Shown here: in pieces, positions 24,537-34,134 of the stretch | How positions within the stretch are numbered: position 1 is the stretch's first letter | How the letters are laid out: each line of letters opens with the position of its first letter | Source: an uncultured Pseudomonadota bacterium | Lineage (GTDB): Bacteria; Pseudomonadota; Alphaproteobacteria; RF32; CAG-239 | Direction: 5' to 3' | Assembly: GCA_949295915.1 (NCBI GenBank) | Contig: CASFNB010000012.1 | Location: 1-43,281 of the forward strand | DNA: 43,281 bases | Notes under the pieces: model-generated | Told to the model about the DNA's origin: nothing | Database searches by the model: none | What the model saw: the letters and a program-made list of their open reading frames with translations, nothing else | Made by a program: the position numbers and the translations under genes

Positions 24537-26327
24537 TTAATCTTCGGTAGAAATTAAATCAATTTTTTCTTGGATTTCCGCTTGATTATAAGTCAAAGGA
24601 GTATTAAAAACTTCGCCGGTTTGGAGTTTTGCTTTAATGGCATTTTTATCAAGCTCATTATTTGTATCTTTCATGGAAAGTGCGTGCTGCCATTGAAAAC
24701 GTGCTTCATTTTTACGACCGGCCATCCAATAAGCGTCGCCGAGATGATCGGAAATTACGGCGTTTGAAGCTTCCAATTCGGAAGCTTTTTCTAAATATTG
24801 AACGGCTTGTTGATATTTTCCGATTCTATAGAATGCCCAACCGAGGCTATCAACAATATTTCCGTCTTGCGGAGCCTGATTATAAGCATCAACAATTAAG
24901 CCGAATGCTTGTTCGGTATTTTTACCTTGTTTCAACCAGCTATAACCTAAATAGTTTAAAACCATATAGTGATTTTGGCTTAAGACAAGAGCTTTTAAGA
25001 AATCTTGTTCAGCCAAATCCCATTGTTCGTTCTGTTCGTAAGATATTCCGCGAGCATAAAACAAAACCCAATGATTATTGCTGATTTTGGGTAAATTTTT
25101 TATGGCTTCCGAATAATATTTAATCGCCTCTTTTTGGTTTCCGTTAATGCGCAGAACATCGCCCAAATCCAAATAAAGTTGAGGATTATTAGAATCAAGA
25201 GTAAGAGAGCGCATTAAAAGCTCGGCCGAACTATAATCATTAAGTGCAACAAGGTTATTTGCTTTTCTGAGCTGAGCCGTATAATAAGCCTCGGAATTTT
25301 TATCAATCAGGTCATATTGTACATTTGCTTCGGCAAACATTTCTCGATTTTCCAAGACATCGGCTAAAAGCAAGCGAGCCAAATCATAATTTGGATTTTC
25401 ATAAAGAGCCAAACTGATAAACATATGTGCCAAATCAATACCGCCGGCACCTTGGCGCAAAGTTGCGGCAATATTAAAGAAAGCTTCGGCAACGCCGACA
25501 TCTGCGCTGTTAATGGCTTTAGATGTGTTCTTCTGTGACGAATAAGCAATTTTGTTTTTCAAACGTTTCATCATATCGGCCAAAGTCTTATCATCGGTAT
25601 ATTTATTGATTAAAGCCAAAGCTTTATCTTTTTGTCCGGTATAGATATAAAAATTGCATATAACTTGCAAGGCGCGGAAAGACATTTCCAAGCTTTCCTC
25701 TTTGACAATAACTTCATAATCTTTTTGGGCAGCGTCATTGTCATTAAAATATTCATTAATCATGCCGGCATGAAAAAAGTACAAAGCACGCAAACTGGGT
25801 TCTTTTTTGATAATGTCCAATGCAGAGAGAGCTTTTTTCTTATTTCCTTCACCGACATAAGCCCAAGCCGAGAGCAGGGGATTGATAAATTCTTTATAAA
25901 TTGCTCCGTCGGCAGAATTTAGGGTTTTCTGAGCTTGGGAATATTGTTTAAGTTTTATCTGGTTGGCAGCGACAATAATTTTGGCAAAGCTGTTTTTATC
26001 ACCGAGATCGATAGCTTGTTGAGCATATTTTGCTGCTTCGGCAATACGTCCTTGCGAAGTGAGAATGAGATAAACATTGATAAGCAATTCGCGATTGTTA
26101 GGATCTGTTTTAAGAGCTTCCATATAAAAATTTGCAGCCGCATTAAAATCTTTGCGCAAATGAGCAACGCGACCGGCCACGTAGGGACCGTAAGAATGTT
26201 GATTTGTTTCGCTTAATTTTGGCAAAGAAATGGACGTATCGGATAAAGAAGAGGTTTGGCGATTAACGCAAGAATTAAAGACCAAAATTGCAACCACCAA
26301 AATTGTGATATATTTCCAACGAGACAT
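24537..26327 (-). CDS. TPR-repeat lipoprotein
   Basis: The 596-residue protein has a lipoprotein signal (LVVAILVFNSC, Cys20). More than ten TPR-like repeats cover almost the whole length, for example HLRKDFNAAANFYMEALKTD, LGDVLRINGNQKEAIKYYSE and LGWAFYRIGKYQQAVQYLEK. It probably acts as a protein-interaction scaffold on the periplasmic face of a membrane. It is divergent from the UDG gene, a pairing seen in other alphaproteobacteria. No specific partner can be named. Confidence 0.82.
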   Translation of the reverse strand: MSRWKYITILVVAILVFNSCVNRQTSSLSDTSISLPKLSETNQHSYGPYVAGRVAHLRKDFNAAANFYMEALKTDPNNRELLINVYLILTSQGRIAEAAKYAQQAIDLGDKNSFAKIIVAANQIKLKQYSQAQKTLNSADGAIYKEFINPLLSAWAYVGEGNKKKALSALDIIKKEPSLRALYFFHAGMINEYFNDNDAAQKDYEVIVKEESLEMSFRALQVICNFYIYTGQKDKALALINKYTDDKTLADMMKRLKNKIAYSSQKNTSKAINSADVGVAEAFFNIAATLRQGAGGIDLAHMFISLALYENPNYDLARLLLADVLENREMFAEANVQYDLIDKNSEAYYTAQLRKANNLVALNDYSSAELLMRSLTLDSNNPQLYLDLGDVLRINGNQKEAIKYYSEAIKNLPKISNNHWVLFYARGISYEQNEQWDLAEQDFLKALVLSQNHYMVLNYLGYSWLKQGKNTEQAFGLIVDAYNQAPQDGNIVDSLGWAFYRIGKYQQAVQYLEKASELEASNAVISDHLGDAYWMAGRKNEARFQWQHALSMKDTNNELDKNAIKAKLQTGEVFNTPLTYNQAEIQEKIDLISTED

Positions 26328-26487
26328 TATCTTATTTCCACTTATAACAATATTAAATACATTTTACACAAATTTTATGACATGCACAACAGATTCTCAA
26401 AAACTATCACACGGAAAATCTAAATAAGTGTTAATTTCTGAAATAGAACTTGGCTTTTTAAGGATTTTGATTTACTTTACAGACATT

Positions 26488-27294
26488 ATGACAGAAGATA
26501 TGGATGCAAAACAAATTTTGGAGTGGTATATATTGGCCGGTGTAGAAGAAACATCGGGCAATGAGCCTTTTGCCAAAGTTGAAGCGGCACCGGTCGTCCG
26601 CGTGGCAACCTCGGTTCTTAAACCGCAAGCCGTTTCCGAAACAAGGCAAGCGACCACGGCATTGTCGCAAGCAACGCAAAATGCCTGCCAAAATGCCAGA
26701 GAACAATGCAAAAATGCCAAAACTTTGGCTGAATTGAAACAACTTGTAGAAATATTTGACGGCTGTGCACTGAAGCTTACGGCCACCAATACTGTTTTTG
26801 GTGACGGTGACGAAAATGCACGTATTGTTTTTATCGGAGAAGCCCCCGGCGCAGATGAAGATAGAATAGGCAAGCCTTTTGTCGGCCGTTCAGGGCAATT
26901 GCTGGATAAAATGCTTTCCGCCGCCGGATTGGATAGAGCTTCGTGTTTTATTACCAATATTTTACCATGGCGTCCGCCGGGGAACAGAACGCCGACGGAT
27001 GGAGAAATAGCTGTATGTCTTCCGTTTTTAAAAAGACAAATTTCACTCATTAAGCCTGATTATCTTTTTATTATGGGCGGCAGTGCCGCAAATGCAATTT
27101 TAGATATACAGGATTCCATTTCTCGTTTGCGTGGGCATTGGTTGGAATATATAGATGAAGACGGTCGCAAAATTCCGGCGTTGGCAAGTTTTCATCCCGC
27201 ATATCTATTGCGCAATCCCGGACAGAAGGCAAAATCTTGGGTGGATTTTTTGCGGTTGAAACAAAGACTGTTTGAAGATGAAAATAAAAAATAG
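26488..27294 (+). CDS. Family-4-type uracil-DNA glycosylase
   Basis: 268 residues from the ATG at 26488. The catalytic core has GEAPGADEDRIGKPFVG (motif 1), TNILPWRPPGNRTP, and HPAYLLRNP (motif 2). Upstream GCALKLTATNTVFGDG is the usual lead-in of alphaproteobacterial members. The enzyme removes uracil from DNA in base-excision repair; family members typically bind an Fe-S cluster. A GTG at 26428 would extend the ORF by 20 residues without similarity to the family and without a ribosome binding site; the start remains slightly uncertain. Confidence 0.88.
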   Translation: MTEDMDAKQILEWYILAGVEETSGNEPFAKVEAAPVVRVATSVLKPQAVSETRQATTALSQATQNACQNAREQCKNAKTLAELKQLVEIFDGCALKLTATNTVFGDGDENARIVFIGEAPGADEDRIGKPFVGRSGQLLDKMLSAAGLDRASCFITNILPWRPPGNRTPTDGEIAVCLPFLKRQISLIKPDYLFIMGGSAANAILDIQDSISRLRGHWLEYIDEDGRKIPALASFHPAYLLRNPGQKAKSWVDFLRLKQRLFEDENKK

Positions 27295-27330
27295 AAAATA
27301 TATTTTGTTTGTTATTATTTTCATAATTTA

Positions 27331-27359
27331 TTGGTAAATTAAAATTAGTATTGTAATAT
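27331..27359 (+). promoter_or_regulatory. Sigma70-type promoter before the secreted pair and slt
   Basis: TTGGTA (27331-27336), a 17-nt spacer and TAATAT (27354-27359) lie 36 nt before the ATG at 27396. Confidence 0.6.
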
Positions 27360-27395
27360 AAGGAAAAATAACCATTTGTATTGAGGAATATTATA

Positions 27396-28088
27396 ATGAA
27401 TTTTCAAAAAACTTTTGTATTGAGTTTGCTGAGTGTCTTGGCCGTAACTCCGGTTTGTAAGGCACAAATATCAAATCCTGAAGTAATTTACAAAATACAT
27501 GATATAACCCCCGTTAAAGAAGATAATAAAATTGTTTCTTGCGATTTTAGTGTCACACTGTTTAGCCGCGCTCCGCAAATGGTTTCAAATTTGTCTTTAA
27601 ATTTTTCTTGGTTGGATAAAGTTATAGAAAATCAAATTAAAGAAGAAAAACAAGAAAAGGTGGTTGATGAAGACGGAAAAATTTCCGGCTATAATGGCAA
27701 ATCTCAAACGGAAGAAAGAACACCAAAAAGAATTTCCGTAGATATATCCGTTCCTCCTTTGGTCACGTCAAAACAAGTAAGCATAAAAACAAATGTCAAA
27801 ACAGACAGATGCTTTTTACTTTTGCAAAAGCCGACATTGAGCATTCGAAGCTGCCAGTACGGAAATGGGCAGTCTGAAGAAAATGCCGGAGTTTGTAATC
27901 GATTGTTTACATATATCTCCCCTGAGCAGGGAGACTATTATACCGAATTTAAGCCGGTTTCATATGATCAGCAAAAACAGGAAATGGAAGAGCAGAATCG
28001 CAAAGAGAAAGATGAGCTCGAAAATATTTACGAGAATGCTCTGGCTTCTGTAAAGCGTATTACGGACACATTGGTTTCCATGCAATAA
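27396..28088 (+). CDS. Secreted protein of unknown function
   Basis: 230 residues with a Sec signal peptide (LSLLSVLAVTPVCKA). The mature part has beta-strand-rich segments (VSCDFSVTLFSRAPQMVSNL) and an acidic helical C-terminus. Four Cys in the second half could form disulfides. The ATG at 27396 has GAGGA at good spacing. The next gene, also secreted, follows 19 nt later, and slt follows that by 1 nt, so it is likely part of a peptidoglycan- or envelope-related unit. No family is recognised. Confidence 0.65.
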   Translation: MNFQKTFVLSLLSVLAVTPVCKAQISNPEVIYKIHDITPVKEDNKIVSCDFSVTLFSRAPQMVSNLSLNFSWLDKVIENQIKEEKQEKVVDEDGKISGYNGKSQTEERTPKRISVDISVPPLVTSKQVSIKTNVKTDRCFLLLQKPTLSIRSCQYGNGQSEENAGVCNRLFTYISPEQGDYYTEFKPVSYDQQKQEMEEQNRKEKDELENIYENALASVKRITDTLVSMQ

Positions 28089-28107
28089 AATAAAGGCGGA
28101 GAGAGAA

Positions 28108-28785
28108 ATGAATAAATTTTTAAACTTTTCATTAGTCATTTTGCTTGTTCTATGCGGCATATCTCCGCTCAATGCTCAAATGTTTACCCGTGAGGAAACG
28201 TCAAAAACTGATGCTGTCCAAACACGAGCCGAAAAAAAATCTTCCGAGACTGAAATAAAAAATACGGATATCCAAAATTTGGATATGACGGAAGACGAAG
28301 AAAAAGAAGTAATGCGTCGACTGAAAGAACAACTCAATCCGCGTGTTGAAGACGGAAACTTGGTTATTAATCCGGTAAATCTGGGAAAAACCAGCGATGG
28401 TTCTCAGAGAGGAACAGCCGCTTTTATTTCAGCCGATGAAGGTGAAGATGCCGATGACGGAAACATATTTTTATATTACAGCAATTTCAAAATAAGCAGA
28501 ACCGCGGCCACCGGATTAGGTTGCCGAGTTCGTTTCCATATTTTGAATGGGTTAAACAGCAGAGTATCCAATGTCAGCATTAAGTTGGTTTGGCCCGGTA
28601 TAAACACGCCTCTGAGTTTTAATAATGTTAATCCGAATACGGAAAATTATTTTGATTATGCCTTGTTTGGAGATGGCTGTTATCAAATGGATAAGATTCC
28701 TAATATTGTTGTCAATCGCTGTCGTGTTAAGGGAATAAGTCAGGAAGCATGCGCAAATAGGATTCGCTGGTTAACAAAGCAATAA
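28108..28785 (+). CDS. Secreted protein of unknown function
   Basis: 225 residues with a signal peptide ending NAQ. An acidic linker (about 35-80) precedes a beta-rich domain (NIFLYYSNFKISRT, RVRFHILNG, VSIKLVWPG). Four Cys lie in the last third. The strand layout is similar in style to the preceding secreted gene, so the two may be distant paralogs or partners. The stop is 1 nt before the slt start, suggesting coupling with the transglycosylase. Confidence 0.65.
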   Translation: MNKFLNFSLVILLVLCGISPLNAQMFTREETSKTDAVQTRAEKKSSETEIKNTDIQNLDMTEDEEKEVMRRLKEQLNPRVEDGNLVINPVNLGKTSDGSQRGTAAFISADEGEDADDGNIFLYYSNFKISRTAATGLGCRVRFHILNGLNSRVSNVSIKLVWPGINTPLSFNNVNPNTENYFDYALFGDGCYQMDKIPNIVVNRCRVKGISQEACANRIRWLTKQ

Positions 28786-28786
28786 T

Positions 28787-30526
28787 ATGAAATTTTGGTT
28801 TCGAAATTTTATCATATTTATCATGAGCCTGTGTAGTGTTGGTATCAAGCAGGCTCATTCTTCGGATTCCATCATTACGGGTTATGTTTCTGATAAAATA
28901 TATGCGTATCTGTCTGTTAGTGAAGATGATATCAAACACTATAAGCATATTTTCAAAGCTCTGGAAAAAGAAGATTTTGCTGAAGCGGATGATGAAGTAG
29001 ATGAGTTGGATAATGATATTTTGATGGGGCATGTTTTAGCCGAGAAATATCTTTCAAAAAACTACAAAACCACGTATGAAGAATTAGATTCTTGGCTCAA
29101 AAAATATGGAGATCATCCGCAAACAAATCGCATTAAAAGATTGGCCATAAGAAAAAGTCCCCAAGGAAAAAGCACAACGGCAACAACGCAAATCAGCCGT
29201 CATCGAGCCATGCCGAATACCAATTTAGCAAAAATGAAAACGGTAGATAGAAATTTTGTGCTGAAAAACTATAACACGTTTCGCCGCGCCGTTAATAAAG
29301 GCAAGACCAAGATTGCGCGTAATGCTTTGGAAAATAAGCGCTTTCGCAGGTTGGTGAAAAATCGCGATTTGGATTCTTTAGCGGCCACTTTGGCTATGAA
29401 ATATTTAACGGATAATTATAATAAACAAGCCTTTGAATGGGCAAGTAAATCGGCTTTAAGAAGTCAGGATATTTCAGCTTCATGGATAGCAGGATTAGCC
29501 GCTTGGCGTATGAAGCAATATAAAACAGCCGCAACTTATTTTGAAAAAACGGCAAATTCAAAAAGCAATGATGAATGGGTAAAATCGGCAGGTGCATATT
29601 GGGCATATAGGGCGCGTATGCGTTTGAAGCAAGAACAAAAAGCCTATGCAAATTTGGCAAAGGCGGCAAAGTATAAAAGAACTTTTTACGGCATTTTAGC
29701 TGCCAAAAAACTCAATTTGCCGATAGAATATCAATGGACCCTTTTTTCTTATTTGAATGACTTTAGTCAGGACGATTATATCAATCAGATTTTAGCCTCG
29801 GCATCTTTAAGAAGAGCCATTTTGCTTCTTCATGCTCAGCAAAAAAAATTGGCGGAAGATGAACTGAGATATGATTATAAAAATATGAATGATAAACAAA
29901 AAGAAGTGGCTTTGTTTATTGCCAATCAATACCAAATGCACGCTTTGGCGATAATGATATCAAATCAGTTGAAAGATGATGATAATAATATTGCTTATGA
30001 TTCTTTGGCGTATCCGATTCCGAGTTGGAAACCCAAAGATGGTTGGAAGGTTGACAAGGCCTTGATTTTGGCTTTAACCAGACAAGAGTCATCTTTCCGC
30101 CCGCAAGCCAAAAGTCCGGCAGGGGCATATGGGTTGATGCAGCTTTTGCCGAGCACAGCGGCGCATGTTATGAAAAATCGTAGCTTGCGAAAAAATAATA
30201 CACTGTTGCTGGAAGCTGAATATAATATGGCTGTTGGACAAAGATATGTGCACTATCTGTTAGAAAAAGATTATATCAACGGCAATTTATTTTATATGAT
30301 GACAGCTTATAACGCCGGTCCCGGAAATTTATTGAAATGGGAGAAAAAAGCCAATTATGATAATGATCCGTTGTTGTTTATAGAGGTTATACCGGCACGA
30401 GAAACCAGATTGTATATCGAACGAGTTATGGCTAATTATTGGATTTATCAAACTCGTTTTGAACAAGAGCTGACCGGCATAGATGCCTTGATAAACGGAC
30501 AATGGCCAATGCTCGATAAAAAATAA
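28787..30526 (+). CDS. slt: Soluble lytic murein transglycosylase
   Basis: The 579-residue protein has an N-terminal signal peptide, a long helical superhelix (about 40-400) and a C-terminal SLT domain. The catalytic Glu is in RQESSF (about residue 433), with SPAGAYGLMQLLPSTA and YNAGPGN following. It cleaves peptidoglycan between MurNAc and GlcNAc, forming 1,6-anhydro products in the periplasm. It is the third gene of a unit with two secreted unknowns. Confidence 0.93.
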   Translation: MKFWFRNFIIFIMSLCSVGIKQAHSSDSIITGYVSDKIYAYLSVSEDDIKHYKHIFKALEKEDFAEADDEVDELDNDILMGHVLAEKYLSKNYKTTYEELDSWLKKYGDHPQTNRIKRLAIRKSPQGKSTTATTQISRHRAMPNTNLAKMKTVDRNFVLKNYNTFRRAVNKGKTKIARNALENKRFRRLVKNRDLDSLAATLAMKYLTDNYNKQAFEWASKSALRSQDISASWIAGLAAWRMKQYKTAATYFEKTANSKSNDEWVKSAGAYWAYRARMRLKQEQKAYANLAKAAKYKRTFYGILAAKKLNLPIEYQWTLFSYLNDFSQDDYINQILASASLRRAILLLHAQQKKLAEDELRYDYKNMNDKQKEVALFIANQYQMHALAIMISNQLKDDDNNIAYDSLAYPIPSWKPKDGWKVDKALILALTRQESSFRPQAKSPAGAYGLMQLLPSTAAHVMKNRSLRKNNTLLLEAEYNMAVGQRYVHYLLEKDYINGNLFYMMTAYNAGPGNLLKWEKKANYDNDPLLFIEVIPARETRLYIERVMANYWIYQTRFEQELTGIDALINGQWPMLDKK

Positions 30527-30556
30527 AAGCCTTGTGAAATCAAGGCTTTTATTTTT
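30525..30556. terminator. Bidirectional terminator between slt and topA
   Basis: The 10-bp stem AAAAGCCTTG/CAAGGCTTTT (30525-30534 with 30541-30550) is followed by ATTTTT on the plus strand. The A-rich left flank gives T residues on the minus strand. It serves both convergent genes. Confidence 0.9.
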
Positions 30557-30558
30557 GT

Positions 30559-33012
30559 TTATTTTTTAGCTTCAATAATCTTCAAAGCATCATCAAGTGT
30601 GAGTTCTTTATTTTTATAATCTTTAGGAATGGCGTAATTGTTTTTGCCCCATTTGATGTAAGGACCATAACGACCGGAGTTGAGCGTAATATCTTTTTTG
30701 TCTTTAGGATGAACACCTAAAGATTTTCCGGCCGGACGTTCAGCCACATTTTGCAAAATCTGTTCGGCACGTTCCAATGTGATGTTGAAAATATTGTCAG
30801 CACCGGTTAAGGATTTAGATTTGTTTCCTTGCTTGATATAAGGACCAAACTTGCCGATATTAACTTCAATGCCGTTACCGAGTTGTTTCGGTAAGGTGAG
30901 GAGTGTGGAGGCTTGCTCAAAAGTAATTTCCTCAGGAGCTAAATTCTTTGGCAAAGCCACACGTTTGGGTTTTTCGGTTAAAGCGGTGGCATCTTCACCA
31001 AGTTGGAGATAAAAACCATATGGTCCTTTTTTAAGATAGACATTCAAACCGTTTACCTCGCCCAAAGTTTTATCTTCGGGGCTGGCTGGTTTTGGCGTGT
31101 CGTTAGCAGCTTCTTCCATGGCATCGGTCAAAGGTTTGGTGTATTTGCACTCCGGATAGTTGGAGCAACCGATAAAGGCGCCGAATTTTCCGAGCTTGAT
31201 ACTGAGTTTACCTTTACCGCATTCCGGACATACGCGCGGGTCAGAACCGTCTTCACGCGGCGGAAAAAGGTGGTAAGACAACACATCGTCAATGGTTTGG
31301 ATAACTTCGCTGATTTGCAGCGGTTGAACGGCAGAAATATTTTTAATAAACTTAGTCCAGAAGCCGCCGAGCAGCTTTTTCCAATCCATTTCACCGGCAG
31401 AGACATCATCTAAAAATTCTTCGAGCTGTGCCGTGAAATCGTATTCAACATATTTTTTGAAATAATTTTCCAAGAACACGGTTACGATTCGACCGCGGTC
31501 TTCAGGGATAAAACGGAGTTTTTCCACACGAACATATTTACGCTCTTGCAAAACCGAGATAATGCTGGCGTAAGTGGACGGACGCCCGATTCCGAGTTCT
31601 TCCAATTTTTTCACGAGGCTTGCTTCGGTAAAGCGCGGCGGTGGCGTGGTGAAGTGCTGTTCGGGGGTAATCTCGCCTTTGTCTACTTTTTCACCTTCGG
31701 TGACGTTTGGCAAAATGCGGTTTTCATCATCTTCATCAGAGTCATCTTTACTTTCTTGATAAAGTTTTAGGAAACCGTCAAAGTCAATAACTTGTCCGTT
31801 GGCACGGAGTAAAATCAAACCGTCGGCGGAGGTAGCATCAATAACCACGCGGTCAAGAATAGCAGGATTCATTTGGCAAGCAACGGTACGCTTCCAAATA
31901 AGTTCATAGAGTTTATAAGCATCGGCATCGAGCTTACCTTCCAATTTTTTTGGGGTGTCGGAAACATGAGCCGGACGGATAGCTTCGTGTGCTTCTTGCG
32001 CGTTTTTGGATTTGGTTTTATATTCTTTCGGTTGTTTGGGAAGATATGCCTCGCCAAAATATTTGACAATCGCTTCACGACAAGCGGCAATAGCTTCTTC
32101 CGAGAGGTTGACGGCATCGGTACGCATATAGGTAATAATACCGTCTTCATAAAGTTTTTGTGCCACTTGCATGGTTTTTTTGGCACTGAAACGCAATTTG
32201 CGTGCAGCCTCTTGTTGCAAGGTAGATGTGGTGAAAGGCGGCGCGGGATAACGATTGGCTTTTTTGCGTTCCACGTTGGAAATGGCAAAATTTTGCGCCT
32301 CAATTTTAGCTTTGGCTTCAAGAGCTTTGGCTTCGGTATTGAGGTCAAATTTCTCAAGCTTTTTGCCATCCAAATTGATAAGACGAGATTTTATAACCGC
32401 TTTGGAAGAAGTTAAAAGCTCGGCATCAATGGTCCAATATTCTTCGGATTTAAATTTTTCGATTTCGGTTTCGCGATCGCAGATAAGACGCAAAGCCACG
32501 GATTGCACGCGACCGGCAGATTTGGAACCGGGGAGTTTACGCCACAAAACCGGGGAAAGCGTAAAGCCCACCAAATAATCGAGGGCGCGACGCGCCATAT
32601 AAGCAGAAACCAAATTTTCATCAATTTGGCGCGGATTCTTAATCGCTTCGGTAACGGCTTTTTTAGTGATTTCGTGGAAGACCACGCGCTCAATTTTTTT
32701 GCCGGCAATTTTCTTGCGAGCGGTAAGCTCTTCCAAGATGTGCCATGCAATAGCTTCTCCCTCTCTATCCGGGTCGGATGCGAGAATTATTGTGTCGGCA
32801 TCTTTTAAGGCAGCGATGATATCTTTGAGGCGTTTTTGGCCGCCGGCGCTGAGCTCCCATGTCATGGCAAAGTCATTATCCGGTTGCACGGAACCATCTT
32901 TGCTGGGCAAGTCTCTAATGTGACCGAAGCTGGCTAAAACCTTATAATCATCACCCAAATATTTATTAATGGTTTTGGCTTTTGCCGGAGACTCAACGAT
33001 AACTAACTTCAT
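30559..33012 (-). CDS. topA: DNA topoisomerase I
   Basis: The 817-residue type IA topoisomerase has an N-terminal Toprim domain (VIVESPAKAKTI; DPDREGEAIAWH near 80-91). The catalytic Tyr is in GIITYMRTD (Tyr295). One four-Cys zinc ribbon (CPECGKG...CSNYPEC) is followed by three GPYxxxG-type C-terminal repeats instead of further zinc ribbons. It relaxes negative supercoils in the cytosol. It lies 12 nt behind dprA in the plsY-dprA-topA order. Confidence 0.96.
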   Translation of the reverse strand: MKLVIVESPAKAKTINKYLGDDYKVLASFGHIRDLPSKDGSVQPDNDFAMTWELSAGGQKRLKDIIAALKDADTIILASDPDREGEAIAWHILEELTARKKIAGKKIERVVFHEITKKAVTEAIKNPRQIDENLVSAYMARRALDYLVGFTLSPVLWRKLPGSKSAGRVQSVALRLICDRETEIEKFKSEEYWTIDAELLTSSKAVIKSRLINLDGKKLEKFDLNTEAKALEAKAKIEAQNFAISNVERKKANRYPAPPFTTSTLQQEAARKLRFSAKKTMQVAQKLYEDGIITYMRTDAVNLSEEAIAACREAIVKYFGEAYLPKQPKEYKTKSKNAQEAHEAIRPAHVSDTPKKLEGKLDADAYKLYELIWKRTVACQMNPAILDRVVIDATSADGLILLRANGQVIDFDGFLKLYQESKDDSDEDDENRILPNVTEGEKVDKGEITPEQHFTTPPPRFTEASLVKKLEELGIGRPSTYASIISVLQERKYVRVEKLRFIPEDRGRIVTVFLENYFKKYVEYDFTAQLEEFLDDVSAGEMDWKKLLGGFWTKFIKNISAVQPLQISEVIQTIDDVLSYHLFPPREDGSDPRVCPECGKGKLSIKLGKFGAFIGCSNYPECKYTKPLTDAMEEAANDTPKPASPEDKTLGEVNGLNVYLKKGPYGFYLQLGEDATALTEKPKRVALPKNLAPEEITFEQASTLLTLPKQLGNGIEVNIGKFGPYIKQGNKSKSLTGADNIFNITLERAEQILQNVAERPAGKSLGVHPKDKKDITLNSGRYGPYIKWGKNNYAIPKDYKNKELTLDDALKIIEAKK

Positions 33013-33024
33013 AATTTTTCATAC

Positions 33025-34134
33025 CTACTTAATAAGTGCCACTTTATTTCCGGGTTGGCGTTCAATTCGCCCGTCCATTTCCAATTCCAGCAGTTTGAGT
33101 GAAACTTCGGAAGCAGACAAGCCGGACAAACGGATAAGCTCATCCACATATATTCCCTCGCGATTGATATAATCAACTATAGCGTTAGGATTATTTTGAC
33201 AGAGCTTATCTTCCGTCAACTGAAAAGGAATATCGACATTTTTTTTGCATTTGTCAACATATTGTATAATCTTATGGTGATTATTGGCGCACATCACCTC
33301 TAAAATATCTTCATGATTTTCGACCAAAACCGCGCCTTCCTTAATGAGTTTGTTAGGGCCGAAAGCGCGTGCATCTTGGGGAGAACCGGGGATGGCAAAC
33401 ACATCTTTTCCCTGTTCGGCAGCAAGACGTGCCGTGATAAGAGAACCCGAATGTAATGTCGCTTCCACAACCAGAGTACCGAGCGAAAGGGCGGATACAA
33501 TACGGTTGCGGCGTGGAAAATTGCTGCTTTGTGCTTCGGCGCCAAGCGGAAATTCGGAAACAATGGCGCCTTGCTCTTTAATTTGTTCATAGAGTTTGGC
33601 ATTTTCGGCAGGGTAAACAACATCAACACCGGTACCGAGAACGGCAATGGTTTCGCCTTTTTGGTCTTTGGCATACATCGCGCCTTTATGAGCAGCAGAG
33701 TCGATTCCCCGCGCCATACCGGAGATAATGAGTACGTCATTATTGGTTAAATCATAGGCAAGATGTGAAGCTGTTTTACGTCCGTTAATAGAAGCATTGC
33801 GAGCGCCCACAATGGAAAGCGAAAGTTCTTTATTAAGAAGGGATGTATTTCCGGCAACATATAAAACCGGCGGCGCATCTTCAATTTGTTTTAGATTCTC
33901 TGGGTATGCGGTATCAAGTCTGGTAATGATGTGAATGCCCATAGCTTGAGCTTTATCTAATTCGCGCTTGGCAGCGTCACGCGGGAAAAGTTTATATTTG
34001 GGAAATTTGGGCAAAGCCGCAAGAGCAGCTTCGGCGCTATCGTAAAAATCCAAAAGCTTGTAAAAAGTAATCGGACCGACGTTTTCCGAATTAATCAGTT
34101 GTAACCAATCAAGAAGCTGCTCTGAGTTAGCCAT
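33025..34134 (-). CDS. dprA: DNA processing protein DprA
   Basis: The 369-residue protein has a SAM-like N-terminus, the Rossmann-like DprA core with SIVGARNAS, SGMARGID and FPRRNRI, and a C-terminal winged-helix domain (DELIRLSGLSASEVSLKLLEL). DprA loads RecA on incoming single-stranded DNA during natural transformation. The ATG immediately adjoins the plsY stop with no spacing, so translation is probably coupled. No other competence gene is in the window. Confidence 0.94.
   Translation of the reverse strand: MANSEQLLDWLQLINSENVGPITFYKLLDFYDSAEAALAALPKFPKYKLFPRDAAKRELDKAQAMGIHIITRLDTAYPENLKQIEDAPPVLYVAGNTSLLNKELSLSIVGARNASINGRKTASHLAYDLTNNDVLIISGMARGIDSAAHKGAMYAKDQKGETIAVLGTGVDVVYPAENAKLYEQIKEQGAIVSEFPLGAEAQSSNFPRRNRIVSALSLGTLVVEATLHSGSLITARLAAEQGKDVFAIPGSPQDARAFGPNKLIKEGAVLVENHEDILEVMCANNHHKIIQYVDKCKKNVDIPFQLTEDKLCQNNPNAIVDYINREGIYVDELIRLSGLSASEVSLKLLELEMDGRIERQPGNKVALIK

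Noticed and set aside
26472..27050. 192-codon minus-strand ORF
   Set aside because: Antisense to the uracil-DNA glycosylase gene, which carries all family motifs.
31873..32415. Long 180-codon plus-strand ORF inside topA
   Set aside because: It is antisense to an unambiguous topA coding region, lacks a ribosome binding site and has a composition typical of a shadow frame.
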